Positions 1 to 9,060 are shown, counted from the stretch's first letter. The stretch is 64,000 bases of DNA from Saccharopolyspora rhizosphaerae (GCF_003931915.1 NZ_RSAA01000026.1:186001-250000), one strand, 5' to 3'. Notes: generated from the sequence alone by a model not told the origin. Made by a program: numbers and translations.

Positions 1-512
1 TCACCGCGCTCGGCACCGGCATCCACGACGAGTTCGACCTGTCGAAGCTCCGGTACCACAAGATCGTGCTGATGGCCGACGCCGACGTCGACGGCCAGCA
101 CATCCGGACCCTGCTGCTGACGCTGCTGTTCCGGTTCATGCGCCCGCTGATCGAGAACGGCCACGTCTTCCTCGCGCAGCCGCCGTTGTACAAGATCAAG
201 TGGCCGCGCGCGGAACCCGAGTACGCCTACAGCGACAAGGAACGCGACGCGCTGCTCGCCCGGGGCGCGGCCGACGGTCGCAAGCTGCCCAAGGACGACG
301 GCATCCAGCGCTACAAGGGTCTCGGCGAGATGAACGCCGACGAGCTGTGGGAAACCACGATGAACCCCGAGTCGCGACTGCTGCTGCAGGTCTCGCTGGA
401 CGACGCGGCCACCGCGGACGAGCTGTTCAGCGTGCTGATGGGTGAGGACGTCGAAGCCCGGCGCTCGTTCATCACGCGCAACGCGAAGGACGCGGGCTTC
501 CTGGACGTGTGA
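1..512 (+). CDS. gyrB: DNA gyrase subunit B, C-terminal part (5' end outside window)
   Basis: This is the end of the ATPase subunit of DNA gyrase, which with GyrA introduces negative supercoils. The reading frame is open from base 3. Visible are the Toprim acidic motif DADVDG (about bases 75-92), the following QHIRTLL segment, the PLYKIKW stretch and the conserved GyrB tail [11 protein letters not shown]...LWETTMNPE, ending in FLDV. The stop is 50 bp before gyrA, as in other actinobacteria where gyrB and gyrA are cotranscribed close to dnaA and oriC. Only the last ~170 residues are present. Confidence 0.98.
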   Translation, partial: TALGTGIHDEFDLSKLRYHKIVLMADADVDGQHIRTLLLTLLFRFMRPLIENGHVFLAQPPLYKIKWPRAEPEYAYSDKERDALLARGAADGRKLPKDDGIQRYKGLGEMNADELWETTMNPESRLLLQVSLDDAATADELFSVLMGEDVEARRSFITRNAKDAGFLDV

Positions 513-562
513 TCTGACGCGCAGGTCGACCACCGAACTCTCCGAACGAGCAAGGGAAGAGC

Positions 563-3058
563 ATGACGGACATCCTGCCGCCGGAACACGGCCGGGTCGA
601 ACCGGTCGAACTCCAGCAGGAGATGCAGAACTCCTACATCAACTACGCGATGAGTGTCATCGTCGCGCGCGCCCTGCCGGACGTGCGCGACGGGCTCAAG
701 CCGGTGCACCGGCGCGTGCTGTACGCGATGTACGACTCCGGCTTCCGGCCGGACCGCGGTTACGTGAAGTGCTCCCGCGTCGTCGGCGACGTGATGGGCA
801 ACTACCACCCGCACGGCGACTCGGCCATCTACGACACCCTGGTCCGCCTGGCCCAGCCGTGGTCGATGCGCCACCCGCTGATCGACGGGCAGGGCAACTT
901 CGGTTCGCCCGGCAACGACCCGGCCGCGGCCATGCGGTACACCGAGTCGCGGTTGGCCCCGTTGGCGATGCACATGCTCGCCGACATCGAAGAGGACACC
1001 GTCGACTTCTCCGACAACTACGACGGGCGCACCCAAGAGCCCGACGTGTTGCCGGCGCGGTTCCCGAACCTGCTGGTCAACGGCGGTGGCGGGATCGCGG
1101 TCGGGATGGCGACCAACATCCCGCCGCACAACCTGCGCGAGGTCGCCGACGGTGTCGTCTGGGCGCTGGAGCACCCGGACGCCGACGACGACATGCTGCT
1201 CGAAGCGCTGATGCAGCGGATCAAGGGACCGGACTTCCCGACGCGCGGCCTGATCCTCGGCAACAACGGGATCGCCGACGCCTACCGCACCGGTCGCGGC
1301 TCCATCAAGATGCGCGCCGTCGTCGCGGTGGAGGAGGACACCAAGGGCCGCACCACCCTGGTGATCACCGAGCTGCCGTACCAGGTCAACCCGGACAACC
1401 TCATCGAGAACATCGCCTCGATGCACCGGGAAGGCAAGATCAGCGGCATCTCGGACATCGCGGACGAGTCCAACAGCCGGCGCGGCATGCGGATCGTGAT
1501 CACCCTCAAGCGTGACGCGATCCCGAAGGTCGTGCTGAACAACCTGTACAAGCACACCCAGCTGCAGACGACCTTCGGCGTCAACATGCTGGCGCTGGTC
1601 GACGGCGTGCCGCGCACGCTGCGGCTCGACCAGGTGATCCGGTACTACGTCAAGCACCAGGTCGAGGTCATCGTCCGCCGGACCAGGTACCGGCTGCGCA
1701 AGGCCGAGGAGCGCGCCCACATCCTGCGCGGTCTGGTCAAGGCGCTGGACATGCTCGACGAGGTCATCGCGCTGATCCGGCGCTCGCCGACGGTCGACGA
1801 CGCGCGGACCGGCCTGATCGAGCTGCTCGAGGTCGACGAGGTCCAGGCGAACGCGATCCTCGAGATGCAGCTGCGCCGCCTGGCTGCCCTGGAGCGGCAG
1901 AAGATCGTCGACCAGCTCGCCGAGATCGAGCGGGAGATCGAGGACTTGAAGGACATCCTCGAGAAGCCCGAGCGGCAGCGGCAGATCATCCGCGACGAGC
2001 TGATGGAGATCGTCGACAAGCACGGCGACGACCGCCGCACCCGGATCGTCCCGTTCGAGGGCGAGGTCTCCATGGAGGACCTCATCGCCGACGAGGACGT
2101 GGTCGTCACGATCACCAGGACCGGTTACGCGAAGCGGACCCGGACCGACCTGTACCGGGCGCAGAAGCGCGGCGGCAAGGGCGTGCAGGGCGCGGCGCTG
2201 AAGCAGGACGACATCGTGTCGCACTTCTTCGTGTGCTCCACGCACGACTGGATCCTGTTCTTCACCAACAAGGGCCGGGTCTACCGCGCGAAGGCCTACG
2301 AGCTGCCCGAGGCCAACCGGACCGCTCGCGGTCAGCACGTGGCCAACCTGCTGGCGTTCCAGCCGGACGAGCAGATCGCCCAGGTCATGCAGATCAAGGA
2401 CTACACGGCGGCGCCGTACCTGGTGCTCGCGACCAAGAACGGTTTGGTCAAGAAGTCCCGTCTGACGGACTTCGACTCCAACCGATCGGGTGGTCTTATC
2501 GGCATCAACCTGAAGGATGAGGACGAGCTCGTCGGCGCCGTGCTGTGCTCGGCCGACGACGACCTGCTCCTGGTCTCGGCCGAGGGCCAGTCCATCCGGT
2601 TCCACGCGTCCGACGACGCGCTGCGGCCGATGGGCCGGGCCACCTCGGGTGTGCTGGGCATGCGCTTCAACGAGGGCGACGAGCTGCTGGCGATGGGCGT
2701 GTGCCGGCAGGACCGGTACGTCCTGGTGGCCACCGCGGGCGGTTACGCCAAGCGGACGCCCATCGAGGACTACCCGGTGCAAGGCCGTGGCGGAAAGGGC
2801 GTGCTGACTCTCCAGTACGACCGCAAACGTGGCAGGCTTGTGGGGGCGCAGATCGTCGAGCTGGAGGACGAGCTCTACGCCATCACGTCCTCCGGCGGGG
2901 TCATCCGCACCACCGCCAAGGAGGTGCGCAAGGCCGGTCGGCAGACCAAGGGCGTCCGCCTGATGAACCTCGACGAGGGGACGACCCTGCTGGCCGTGGC
3001 GCGCAACGCCGACGAGGCAGCGGATCCGGACGCCGCACCGGAGCCCAAGCAGGCGTGA
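563..3058 (+). CDS. gyrA: DNA gyrase subunit A
   Basis: Breakage-reunion subunit of DNA gyrase, 831 aa, a normal length. The catalytic tyrosine lies in [11 protein letters not shown] (about Tyr126). The quinolone-determining segment reads [11 protein letters not shown], with Ser at about 87 and Asp at about 91, the wild-type susceptible pattern and unlike the Ala seen in Mycobacterium tuberculosis. The GyrA box QKRGGKG (about 534-540) opens the C-terminal DNA-wrapping beta-propeller. The ATG start is preceded by a GGAAGA ribosome site and lies 50 bp after gyrB. Confidence 0.99.
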   Translation: MTDILPPEHGRVEPVELQQEMQNSYINYAMSVIVARALPDVRDGLKPVHRRVLYAMYDSGFRPDRGYVKCSRVVGDVMGNYHPHGDSAIYDTLVRLAQPWSMRHPLIDGQGNFGSPGNDPAAAMRYTESRLAPLAMHMLADIEEDTVDFSDNYDGRTQEPDVLPARFPNLLVNGGGGIAVGMATNIPPHNLREVADGVVWALEHPDADDDMLLEALMQRIKGPDFPTRGLILGNNGIADAYRTGRGSIKMRAVVAVEEDTKGRTTLVITELPYQVNPDNLIENIASMHREGKISGISDIADESNSRRGMRIVITLKRDAIPKVVLNNLYKHTQLQTTFGVNMLALVDGVPRTLRLDQVIRYYVKHQVEVIVRRTRYRLRKAEERAHILRGLVKALDMLDEVIALIRRSPTVDDARTGLIELLEVDEVQANAILEMQLRRLAALERQKIVDQLAEIEREIEDLKDILEKPERQRQIIRDELMEIVDKHGDDRRTRIVPFEGEVSMEDLIADEDVVVTITRTGYAKRTRTDLYRAQKRGGKGVQGAALKQDDIVSHFFVCSTHDWILFFTNKGRVYRAKAYELPEANRTARGQHVANLLAFQPDEQIAQVMQIKDYTAAPYLVLATKNGLVKKSRLTDFDSNRSGGLIGINLKDEDELVGAVLCSADDDLLLVSAEGQSIRFHASDDALRPMGRATSGVLGMRFNEGDELLAMGVCRQDRYVLVATAGGYAKRTPIEDYPVQGRGGKGVLTLQYDRKRGRLVGAQIVELEDELYAITSSGGVIRTTAKEVRKAGRQTKGVRLMNLDEGTTLLAVARNADEAADPDAAPEPKQA

Positions 3059-3132
3059 GCGCGCACGAGAACTGAAGATGCCGTGGTACGCCACGGGGCA
3101 CACCGACGCCGACGATCACCGAAGGATCGCTC

Positions 3133-3996
3133 GTGACAAGTTCCGAGAAGCCGGAGTCCTCGGACCCGCAGAAGGATGCGGGCCGGGGCTCGGCCAGCAC
3201 CCAGACAGTCGACGACAAGGTCGAGACGGCCGGATCTGAGGCTGCTGCCTCTGCGGACGGCACCGAGGAGTCCGGCTCGACGGCCGAGCCCGACAGCGGT
3301 GGGCAGGCCTTCGAAGGCACCGAGACGCCGCCGCCGTGGCAGCGAGCCTCGGCGACCACCGCGGAGGACGGCGAAGCGGAGTCGAGCAGCTTCACGGGTT
3401 CGGCGGCGTCGGGTGCCCTGGGCGGTACCGCGGCCGGCGCCGCTGCGTCTTCCTCGGCGCGGAGCGACGCCGAGGACACCCAGACGATCCCGAAGGCGGT
3501 CGGCGACCAGGACACGGTCCGCACGCAGGTCCCGCAGTCGTCGCGGACCCAGGTGTCCTACACCGGTCCGGGCAGCGGTTCCGCCACCGGGCCGCGCAGT
3601 GCCGCGGGCACCTCCGCGCGGCGTCCCAGCCGGGGCCCGCGCCGGGCGAGCCTGCAGGTCAAGCGGCTCGATCCGTGGTCGGTGCTGAAGCTGGCGCTGG
3701 TGCTCAGCGTCGCGCTGTTCTTCGTCTGGATGATCGCCGTGGCGGTGCTCTACGGCGTGCTCGACGGCATGGGCGTCTGGGAGCAGCTCAACGGCACCTT
3801 CACCGAGCTCACCCAGCCCGACGACGCGGTGAGCGAGCCGCTGATCAGCGCCGGCCGGGTATTCGGCGTCGCCTCGATCATCGGTGCGATCAACATCGTG
3901 CTGATCACGGCGCTGGCGACGGTGGCCGCGTTCATCTACAACGTGGCGGCCGACTTCGCCGGCGGCGTCGAGATCACGCTGTCCGAGCGCGAGTGA
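3133..3996 (+). CDS. DUF3566-family membrane protein downstream of gyrA
   Basis: 287 aa with a GTG start behind GAAGGA. The first ~175 residues are low-complexity and rich in Ser, Glu, Gly, Ala and Thr. The conserved part begins near SLQVKRLDPWSVLKLAL, followed by two hydrophobic segments (about 180-205 and 240-270), matching the DUF3566 transmembrane domain found after gyrA throughout actinobacteria. Its function is not established. The ~75-bp gap after gyrA suggests cotranscription with gyrase, and a structured terminator follows the stop. The disordered N-terminus is probably cytoplasmic. Confidence 0.9.
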   Translation: MTSSEKPESSDPQKDAGRGSASTQTVDDKVETAGSEAAASADGTEESGSTAEPDSGGQAFEGTETPPPWQRASATTAEDGEAESSSFTGSAASGALGGTAAGAAASSSARSDAEDTQTIPKAVGDQDTVRTQVPQSSRTQVSYTGPGSGSATGPRSAAGTSARRPSRGPRRASLQVKRLDPWSVLKLALVLSVALFFVWMIAVAVLYGVLDGMGVWEQLNGTFTELTQPDDAVSEPLISAGRVFGVASIIGAINIVLITALATVAAFIYNVAADFAGGVEITLSERE

Positions 3997-4002
3997 TCCG
4001 TT

Positions 4003-4056
4003 GACCGCGCCGCAGCGGCGTTCTCCGAGGTCGGAGAGCGTCGCCGCGGCGCGGTC
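4003..4056 (+). terminator. Branched hairpin after the gyrBA-DUF3566 unit
   Basis: GACCGCGCCGC (4003-4013) pairs perfectly with GCGGCGCGGTC (4046-4056), and the interior can fold again (CTCCG/CGGAG). There is no T-run, which is common for actinobacterial terminators. It separates the gyrase unit from the tRNA(Ile) gene. Confidence 0.6.
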
Positions 4057-4075
4057 GGGACAAGGCGACCCCCCG

Positions 4076-4105
4076 TTACGAAGCCGGGGAACAGTCCTGT
4101 AATGT
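4076..4105 (+). promoter_or_regulatory. Candidate promoter of tRNA-Ile
   Basis: TTACGA at 4076-4081 and TAATGT at 4100-4105 are separated by 18 nt and end 18 bp before the tRNA. Both hexamers are imperfect; the call rests mainly on position and on the local AT-richness. Confidence 0.4.
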
Positions 4106-4123
4106 TCACACCACAACGAACGA

Positions 4124-4197
4124 GGGCCTATAGCTCAGGCGGTTAGAGCGCTTCGCTGATAACGAAGAGGTCGAAGGTTCAAGTCCTTCTAGGCCCA
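4124..4197 (+). tRNA. tRNA-Ile (GAT anticodon)
   Basis: A 74-nt cloverleaf: acceptor GGGCCTA/TAGGCCC, anticodon stem CTTCG/CGAAG around loop CTGATAA (anticodon GAT at 4158-4160), and T-loop GGTTCAAGTCC. The discriminator is A and CCA is not encoded. Confidence 0.98.
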
Positions 4198-4269
4198 CTC
4201 GGGACTCGTTCCCCGTTTCTCCCAGACTCGAACACCACTGGCACGGGTGCCAGGTAGGAGGCGACCGGA

Positions 4270-4386
4270 ATGAAGAAGCTGCTCGCACTCGCCGCAGTTG
4301 CCGGGGTCGTGCTGTTCGTGGTTCGTCGCAACAAGGCCGCCAAGGCCGAGGCTGACCTCTGGCGCGAGGCCACGGCGGAGGCCTGA
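4270..4386 (+). CDS. DLW-39 family small protein
   Basis: A 38-codon gene too short for routine ORF calling. The product begins MKKLLALAAVAGVVLF, followed by VVRRNKA and then ADLWREA. The DLW triplet and the length identify the actinobacterial DLW-39 family, found between the tRNA-Ile and tRNA-Ala genes downstream of gyrA. It has one short hydrophobic segment and a basic/charged tail, so it is probably a small membrane-associated peptide. Its function is unknown. The ATG lies 72 bp after tRNA-Ile with a GGAGGCGACC ribosome site upstream. Confidence 0.9.
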   Translation: MKKLLALAAVAGVVLFVVRRNKAAKAEADLWREATAEA

Positions 4387-4422
4387 TCCTCAGGCAGGGG
4401 GCCCTGACCCTCGCCGCCGTTG

Positions 4423-4495
4423 GGGGACGTAGCTCAATTGGCAGAGCACCGCCTTTGCAAGGCGGGGGTTAGGGGTTCGATTCCCCTCGTCTCCA
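4423..4495 (+). tRNA. tRNA-Ala (TGC anticodon)
   Basis: A 73-nt cloverleaf: acceptor GGGGACG/CGTCTCC with one G-U pair, anticodon stem CCGCC/GGCGG around TTTGCAA (TGC at 4456-4458), and T-arm AGGGGTTCGATTCCCCT. The discriminator is A and CCA is not encoded. Confidence 0.98.
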
Positions 4496-4510
4496 CTCCG
4501 CACCGCAACG

Positions 4511-4534
4511 CCCTGCTCCGGAGCAGGGTGTTTT
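4511..4534 (+). terminator. Terminator after tRNA-Ala
   Basis: CCCTGCTCC/GGAGCAGGG is a perfect inverted repeat (4511-4528) followed by TGTTTT, a compact Rho-independent terminator 15 bp after the tRNA. Confidence 0.8.
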
Positions 4535-4705
4535 CGTGTGAGCAGCCCTGCTGGGGAGCCACCGACCGCGCTCGTCGGGTTCTGCGGTTCCTGGCCCTGC
4601 GTTCAGCTCGCTGACCAGCGCTTCCGGTGATATCACCCCGGAATGGTCGTTGCAATGGCTGGTGCGCACTGACTGGTTGAACTCACTATTACTACTCAAC
4701 ATGGA

Positions 4706-4732
4706 AAAGCCGGGCCCGCTGGGCCCGGCTTT
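4706..4732. terminator. Hairpin terminator after the minus-strand gene at 4744
   Basis: A 12-bp perfect stem (AAAGCCGGGCCC with its complement) and a 3-nt loop. On the minus strand it is followed by a T-run, so it terminates the 4744-5307 gene; its symmetry also allows plus-strand use. Confidence 0.75.
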
Positions 4733-4743
4733 CCGCTGTGCGG

Positions 4744-5307
4744 TCAGGGGGTGGGTGGGTTCGACCGGGGAGTCTCCACCTTGTTCGGCTCCCGGTGGCC
4801 GTCGTTCTCGGCCGCAGCGCGGTGGCGGGCCTGGTTGCTGCCCGGCGTCTGCGAGTCCCACGGTTCGTCGTCGGCCGCGGCGAGGGGGAGCTCCTCCGGC
4901 CGGCGGGTCAGGGCGACCGCAGCGGCGGTCGCTCCCAGCACCACCAGCGCGAGCAGGACCCACGGCCAGCGGCGCTTCTTCCTCGCCAGATCCGGATCGA
5001 TCTTGGCGGCGAGCCGCTTGCGGGATTCGTTGGTCCGCTTCGACCACTCCTTGCGAGCCTGCTTCGCCTGCTTCGCGAGCTGCTTGCGCGACTTGCCCGT
5101 GGTGCGCTGCGCGATCAGCTCCTGGATCTCGTCGGTCGAGTAGCCGCGGTCAGCCAGCTCCTGCTCGGCCCTCGCCATCGCGTGCTTGGACCACACCGCA
5201 CCTGTCTCACCTGCGCGTTTCGCGCCGTGGCGGGCCTGCTTGATACCGGTGCCGACCGCCTTGCCCACGGTCTCCCCGGCCCTGGCCATCGCCTTCACTT
5301 CATCCAT
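4744..5307 (-). CDS. Hypothetical charged membrane protein
   Basis: 187 aa, not recognised as a named family. The first ~110 residues are very basic and helical (repeated KQARHGAKRAGE, KQLAKQAKQARKEW). One transmembrane segment follows (about 114-134, WPWVLLALVVLGATAAAVAL), then a ~50-residue polar, proline-containing tail. This suggests a single-pass protein with a large cytoplasmic, possibly coiled-coil N-domain. The ATG at 5307 has a strong AAGGAGG ribosome site. It is convergent with tRNA-Ala and divergent from the cyclophilin gene. Confidence 0.75.
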   Translation of the reverse strand: MDEVKAMARAGETVGKAVGTGIKQARHGAKRAGETGAVWSKHAMARAEQELADRGYSTDEIQELIAQRTTGKSRKQLAKQAKQARKEWSKRTNESRKRLAAKIDPDLARKKRRWPWVLLALVVLGATAAAVALTRRPEELPLAAADDEPWDSQTPGSNQARHRAAAENDGHREPNKVETPRSNPPTP

Positions 5308-5467
5308 CGCCTGTTGACCTCCTTGGCCTGGCTGCCTTCACCAGCCCGGTTTCCCCGGATGCGCTCACGTCAACCGCGGCTCGCCGCTGAAGCCGGGGCG
5401 AGGGCGCGGACCCGCCCATATTGCACCCAGACACCGCATTCGGCCCGCTCGATGGCAGGATGGTCGG

Positions 5468-6016
5468 GTGGCTGAAGACAACGGATCGCTCGTTGGGACG
5501 AAGTTGACCGCAACCCTGCACACCTCGCAGGGCGACATCCGGATCAACCTCTTCCCCGACCAGGCGCCCAAGACCGTGAAGAACTTCGTGGGCCTCGCCG
5601 AAGGGACCCAGGAATACACGGAGCCGAACGCCAAGGGCGAACGCTCCGGGCCCTTCTACGACGGTGTGATCTTCCACCGGGTCATCGAAGGCTTCATGAT
5701 CCAGACCGGTGACCCGACCGGCACCGGCCGTGGTGGCCCCGGCTACCAGTTCGCGGACGAGTTCCACCCGGAGCTGCAGTTCAACCGGCCCTACCTGCTC
5801 GCGATGGCGAACGCCGGGCCGAACACCAACGGGTCGCAGTTCTTCATCACCGTGGCGGCGACGTCGTGGCTGAACTACAAGCACACGATCTTCGGTGAGG
5901 TCGCCGACAAGGAGTCGCGCGAGGTGGTGGACAACATCGCCAGCACCGCGACCGGTCGCAACGACCGCCCGGTGAACGACATCGTCATCGAGAAGGTTTC
6001 GATCGAGCGCGGCTGA
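5468..6016 (+). CDS. ppiA: Peptidyl-prolyl cis-trans isomerase, cyclophilin type
   Basis: 182 aa, matching cytoplasmic actinobacterial PpiA. It catalyses proline isomerisation during protein folding. Cyclophilin signatures are in order: FHRVIEGFMIQTGDPTGTG, then FADEFHPEL, MANAGPNTNGSQFFIT and the KHTIFGEV active-site strand. The GTG start (MAEDNGSL) gives the usual length with no signal peptide. The gene has the conserved position between the tRNA block and the rhomboid gene. Confidence 0.96.
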   Translation: MAEDNGSLVGTKLTATLHTSQGDIRINLFPDQAPKTVKNFVGLAEGTQEYTEPNAKGERSGPFYDGVIFHRVIEGFMIQTGDPTGTGRGGPGYQFADEFHPELQFNRPYLLAMANAGPNTNGSQFFITVAATSWLNYKHTIFGEVADKESREVVDNIASTATGRNDRPVNDIVIEKVSIERG

Positions 6017-6043
6017 CACCGCCCGGGAAAGCAGGTCTCACCC

Positions 6044-6961
6044 GTGACTGTGCCACCCGGAACGACGCCCGGCCCGGACGGGACGCCGCAGCAGTTACCG
6101 ACGTGCGTGCGGCATCCCGACCGGTCGACCGGGCTGCGCTGCTCCAGGTGCGATCGCCCCGCCTGCCCGGACTGCCTCCGGGACGCCTCGGTGGGCCAGC
6201 AGTGCGTCGACTGCGTCCGGGAAGGCGGCGCGACCGTGCGCCGGCCCGTGACCGTCGCTGGTGCGCGGCTGCGCGACAAGCCGATCCTGGTGCCGCTGCT
6301 GATCGTGGCGAACGTCGCGGCGTACCTGCTCACCGCCGTTCAGGCGGGGAACTTCGGCGCGAACTTCCACTCCGCCCTGTTCTTCGACTACTCGCTGGTG
6401 CCGCTCACGGTCGCCGGCGGGCAGTGGTGGCGGCTGGTCACCTCGGGGTTCCTGCACATCGGTGTGGTGCACCTGGTGATGAACATGCTCGCCCTGTGGG
6501 TGATCGGGCGTGACCTGGAGCTGCTGCTCGGTCGCGCGCGCTTCGCCGCGGTCTACGGGTTGTCGCTGCTCGGCGGCAGCACCGCGGTGTTCCTGCTCGG
6601 CGAGGCGGTGGCGCCCGTGGCGGGCGCGTCGGGCGCGGTGTACGGCCTGATGGGCGGCATCGCGGTCGCGGCGCTGAGGCTGAAGGTGAGCCTGCGCCCG
6701 GTGATCACCGTGATCGCGCTGAACATCGTCGCCAGCGTGGTGATCCCCGGGATCTCGCTGCTCGGGCACATCGGCGGGCTGCTGCTGGGCGCCGCCTCCA
6801 CCGCGGCCCTGGTCTACGCGCCTCGCGAGCGCCGCACCCTGTTCCAGGCCGGTGCGCTGGTCGGCTTGCTGGTGGTGCTGCTGGTCGTGCTGTTCCTGCG
6901 GGACACCGGCTACGGCGACCTCAGCTGCGTCGGCTCCGGTCTCGACACCATGTGCGGCTGA
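6044..6961 (+). CDS. Rhomboid family intramembrane serine protease with N-terminal zinc-finger region
   Basis: 305 aa. The first ~60 residues carry paired cysteines (CVRHPDRSTGLRCSRC, ACPDCL, CVDCV) resembling a B-box-like zinc binder. The rest is a polytopic rhomboid core: the catalytic serine is in GASGAVYGLMGG, the partner histidine in GHIGG, and an HLVMNMLALW helix precedes them. It should cleave transmembrane segments in the plane of the membrane; its substrate is unknown. It starts GTG 27 bp after ppiA, likely cotranscribed. Confidence 0.93.
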   Translation: MTVPPGTTPGPDGTPQQLPTCVRHPDRSTGLRCSRCDRPACPDCLRDASVGQQCVDCVREGGATVRRPVTVAGARLRDKPILVPLLIVANVAAYLLTAVQAGNFGANFHSALFFDYSLVPLTVAGGQWWRLVTSGFLHIGVVHLVMNMLALWVIGRDLELLLGRARFAAVYGLSLLGGSTAVFLLGEAVAPVAGASGAVYGLMGGIAVAALRLKVSLRPVITVIALNIVASVVIPGISLLGHIGGLLLGAASTAALVYAPRERRTLFQAGALVGLLVVLLVVLFLRDTGYGDLSCVGSGLDTMCG

Positions 6962-6962
6962 C

Positions 6963-7361
6963 TCACCTGCGCAGCGCGTGCAGCGCGTCGGCCGTGGTGT
7001 AAGGGTCCTCGCCGAGGTCGAGGCGAGTGAGGACGGTGAGCTCGGGGTTCGCGTCGAGCTCCAGGCTGGTGGCGGTCAGGCCGAGCCGGCGCGTCTCGCG
7101 GACGCGGATGGTGAGCTCGTCCCACCCGTAGTGGCGGGGTCCGGTCAGCGCGCGCACGGTCACGCCGGAGGTGTCGGCCTGCAACCGCGGTCGGCAGAGG
7201 GTGCCGAATGCGGAGGCCGCGAGCAGCGCCAGCGCGAGGACGCCCACGAAGACCCGGTCCGTCGGTCTCTCGGCGAGCAACGCCCAGGTCGCGGCGGCTG
7301 CGGTGAGCGCCCACCCGCAGCCGACCAGCGCCACCGGGGGTGCCCAGCGCTTCGCGTCCAC
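6963..7361 (-). CDS. PH-domain-like membrane protein
   Basis: 132 aa. Two hydrophobic segments (about 10-28 and 37-56) precede a soluble domain of ~75 residues (LQADTSGVTVRALTG...YGWDELTIRV...) with the beta-rich pattern of the bacterial PH domains often found between the rhomboid and crgA genes in this neighbourhood. The function is unknown. The GTG start at 7361 gives a plausible N-terminus. It converges on the rhomboid gene with a 1-bp gap. Confidence 0.75.
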   Translation of the reverse strand: MDAKRWAPPVALVGCGWALTAAAATWALLAERPTDRVFVGVLALALLAASAFGTLCRPRLQADTSGVTVRALTGPRHYGWDELTIRVRETRRLGLTATSLELDANPELTVLTRLDLGEDPYTTADALHALRR

Positions 7362-7363
7362 CG

Positions 7364-7407
7364 TTGTCCACCCACCATCGACGAGTTGTCCACAGGACTT
7401 ATCCCCA
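7364..7407 (+). promoter_or_regulatory. DnaA-box-like cluster
   Basis: TTGTCCACA (7386-7394) is an exact actinobacterial DnaA box. TTGTCCACC (7364-7372) and TTATCCCCA (7399-7407) each differ at one position. All three point the same way, upstream of the PH-domain gene and well away from the expected oriC beside dnaA. Confidence 0.5.
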
Positions 7408-7469
7408 CTGGGGACTAGTTACACACGTGTGCTTCGCTGACCGTCTGTCAAGCCAACGATGGGATGAGT

Positions 7470-7501
7470 GAGCTCCGAAGGAGTTGACCCCTTCGGAGCT
7501 C
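7470..7501. terminator. 12-bp hairpin downstream of crgA
   Basis: GAGCTCCGAAGG and CCTTCGGAGCTC form a perfect 12-bp stem with an 8-nt loop. There is no T-run. Its position after the crgA stop on the minus strand suggests a terminator. The rest of the 7362-7603 gap shows only the DnaA-like boxes and a short CACACGTGTG palindrome. Confidence 0.55.
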
Positions 7502-7603
7502 GTGCACGCAGCGTCGTTGTGCTAGGCGCTCGAGTTGCGGGACCCGCCGACCAGCCTTACGGGCTGTCGAAGCCGGAAGGTCGCCGCAGGTGAGCGACGT
7601 GCG

Positions 7604-7870
7604 TCAGCGCCACCGCATGGTCATCAGCAGCCCGACGATCATGAACGCGAAGCCGACGGCGAAGTTCCACCCGCCGAGTTCCGCCATGAAGTCGATCTTG
7701 TCGCCGGCGATGTAGTTGGTGACCAGCCAGAGAAGCCCGATCAGCATCAGGCCGAGCATCACGGCGACGTAGAGCGGGTGCGACGGCCCGACCGCCTTCG
7801 CCTTGACCGGCGTGCGGCGATCGACAACCGGGTTGGAGTCGTCCTTCTTGCGGACCTTGGACTTCGGCAT
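7604..7870 (-). CDS. crgA: Cell division protein CrgA
   Basis: 88 aa from ATG 7870, which has a GAGGAC ribosome site. An upstream in-frame GTG at 7897 is less likely because it lacks one. It begins MPKSKVRKK and has two transmembrane segments (YVAVMLGLMLIGLLWLV, FAVGFAFMIVGLLMTM), typical of CrgA. CrgA recruits septal and elongation proteins, including FtsZ partners and peptidoglycan synthases, in actinobacteria. It is divergent from the sortase gene and close to the pknA/pknB operon, as is usual. Confidence 0.95.
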   Translation of the reverse strand: MPKSKVRKKDDSNPVVDRRTPVKAKAVGPSHPLYVAVMLGLMLIGLLWLVTNYIAGDKIDFMAELGGWNFAVGFAFMIVGLLMTMRWR

Positions 7871-8028
7871 AGGTGTCCTCGCCAGGTGGTGCGGCACCGC
7901 CGTTCCGCGCCCTGCCGGACAACCCGCTCACGGGGGCAGCGGAACGGCTCCCTTTCCACCTACCACGTTAACGTAATCACAGCGCAGATCGAGCACCCCT
8001 GGCGAAGCCGTGACCGGAGAGGAACGCC

Positions 8029-8853
8029 GTGGTCCCGTCCGTGGAGAGCCCGCCCCGACCGCCGCGGCCCGAGGGTAGGGCGCGCACGGCGATCCACGTC
8101 CTCGGCGAGCTGCTGATCACCGCGGGGCTGGTGCTGCTGCTGTTCGTGTTCTACGTCGTCTACGTCACCGACCTGTTCACCGCGCAGCAGCAGGCCGACG
8201 CCCGGGGCCGGATGCACGAGCAGTGGCAGGTCCAGCAGCGGCACCCGATCGCCGAACCTCCGCCGCCGGCGCCCGGGGAGGGGTTCGCGCAGCTCCACCT
8301 GCCGACGTTCGGCCTCGACTTCACCGTCCTCGAGGGCACCGACCTGCCGACCCTCGCCGCCGGGCCGGGGCACTACCCGGGCACGGCCTGGCCCGGTGAG
8401 CAGGGGAACTTCTCCGTGGCCGGGCACCGGAACGGCCGGGGCGCGCCGTTCCACGACCTCGACCGGCTGCCGTCCTGCGCGCCGCTCGTGGTGGAGACGG
8501 CGACCCACTGGTACATCTACCGGGTGCTGCCGATGGCCGAGGAGGTCGCGACGTGGGACGGCGGCGGAGGTGATCCGCGCTGCCAGGGGGTCGCGCCGGT
8601 CCCCGCGCCCTACGAGCAGGTCGTGGGCCGCCGCGTGGTGCGGCCCGAGCAGGGCGAGGTGGTCTTCCCGGTGCCCGGTGCACCACCGGAGGTCCTCCCG
8701 CCCGACCAGCGGACCCGGCTCATCACGCTGACCACCTGCCACCCGGAGTTCTCCGCGCGCGAGCGGTTGATCGTCCACGGCGTGCTCACCACGCAGTACC
8801 CCAAGATCGCCGAGCGCCCCGATTTGCGACCCCCGGAACTGGAGGAGCGCTGA
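8029..8853 (+). CDS. srtE: Class E sortase
   Basis: 274 aa. An N-terminal membrane anchor (about 23-50) precedes the extracellular sortase beta-barrel. The catalytic His is in FSVAGHRNG, the Cys in ITLTTCHPEF, and the Arg follows in SARERL, the class E arrangement. It should attach LAXTG-type surface proteins to the cell wall. The GTG start has GGAGAGGAA upstream. The stop overlaps the next small gene by one base. Confidence 0.93.
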   Translation: MVPSVESPPRPPRPEGRARTAIHVLGELLITAGLVLLLFVFYVVYVTDLFTAQQQADARGRMHEQWQVQQRHPIAEPPPPAPGEGFAQLHLPTFGLDFTVLEGTDLPTLAAGPGHYPGTAWPGEQGNFSVAGHRNGRGAPFHDLDRLPSCAPLVVETATHWYIYRVLPMAEEVATWDGGGGDPRCQGVAPVPAPYEQVVGRRVVRPEQGEVVFPVPGAPPEVLPPDQRTRLITLTTCHPEFSARERLIVHGVLTTQYPKIAERPDLRPPELEER

Positions 8854-9011
8854 TGTACGCGTGGATCTGGCGGCAGCTGCCCGGCCCCGTCCCGGTCAAG
8901 GCGCTCCTGGCGCTGCTGCTGGTCGCCGCGGTCGTGGCCCTGCTGCTGTTCGTGGTGTTCCCCTGGGTGGAGCCGCGGCTGCCCTTCAGCGACGTGACCA
9001 CCGCCCGGTGA
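8853..9011 (+). CDS. Small single-pass membrane protein after the sortase
   Basis: 52 aa beginning MYAWIWRQLPGPVPVKALL, with one long transmembrane segment (about 17-37, LLALLLVAAVVALLLFVVFP) and an acidic outer tail (WVEPRLPFSDVTTAR). The ATG shares a base with the sortase TGA and GGAGGAGC lies just upstream, so translation is probably coupled. Similar tiny proteins sit between the sortase and pabA in relatives; the function is unknown. Confidence 0.8.
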   Translation: MYAWIWRQLPGPVPVKALLALLLVAAVVALLLFVVFPWVEPRLPFSDVTTAR

Positions 9012-9060
9012 CAGCCTTCACCCGGGAAAACGCGTTGTGGCCGCCGCGTAGTCTGGGCAC

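Noticed and set aside
311-3103. 930-codon open frame antisense to gyrA
   Set aside because: A shadow frame caused by high third-position GC; the plus strand encodes an unmistakable GyrA.
4420-4614. Short open frame across tRNA-Ala
   Set aside because: The interval is a complete tRNA followed by a terminator.
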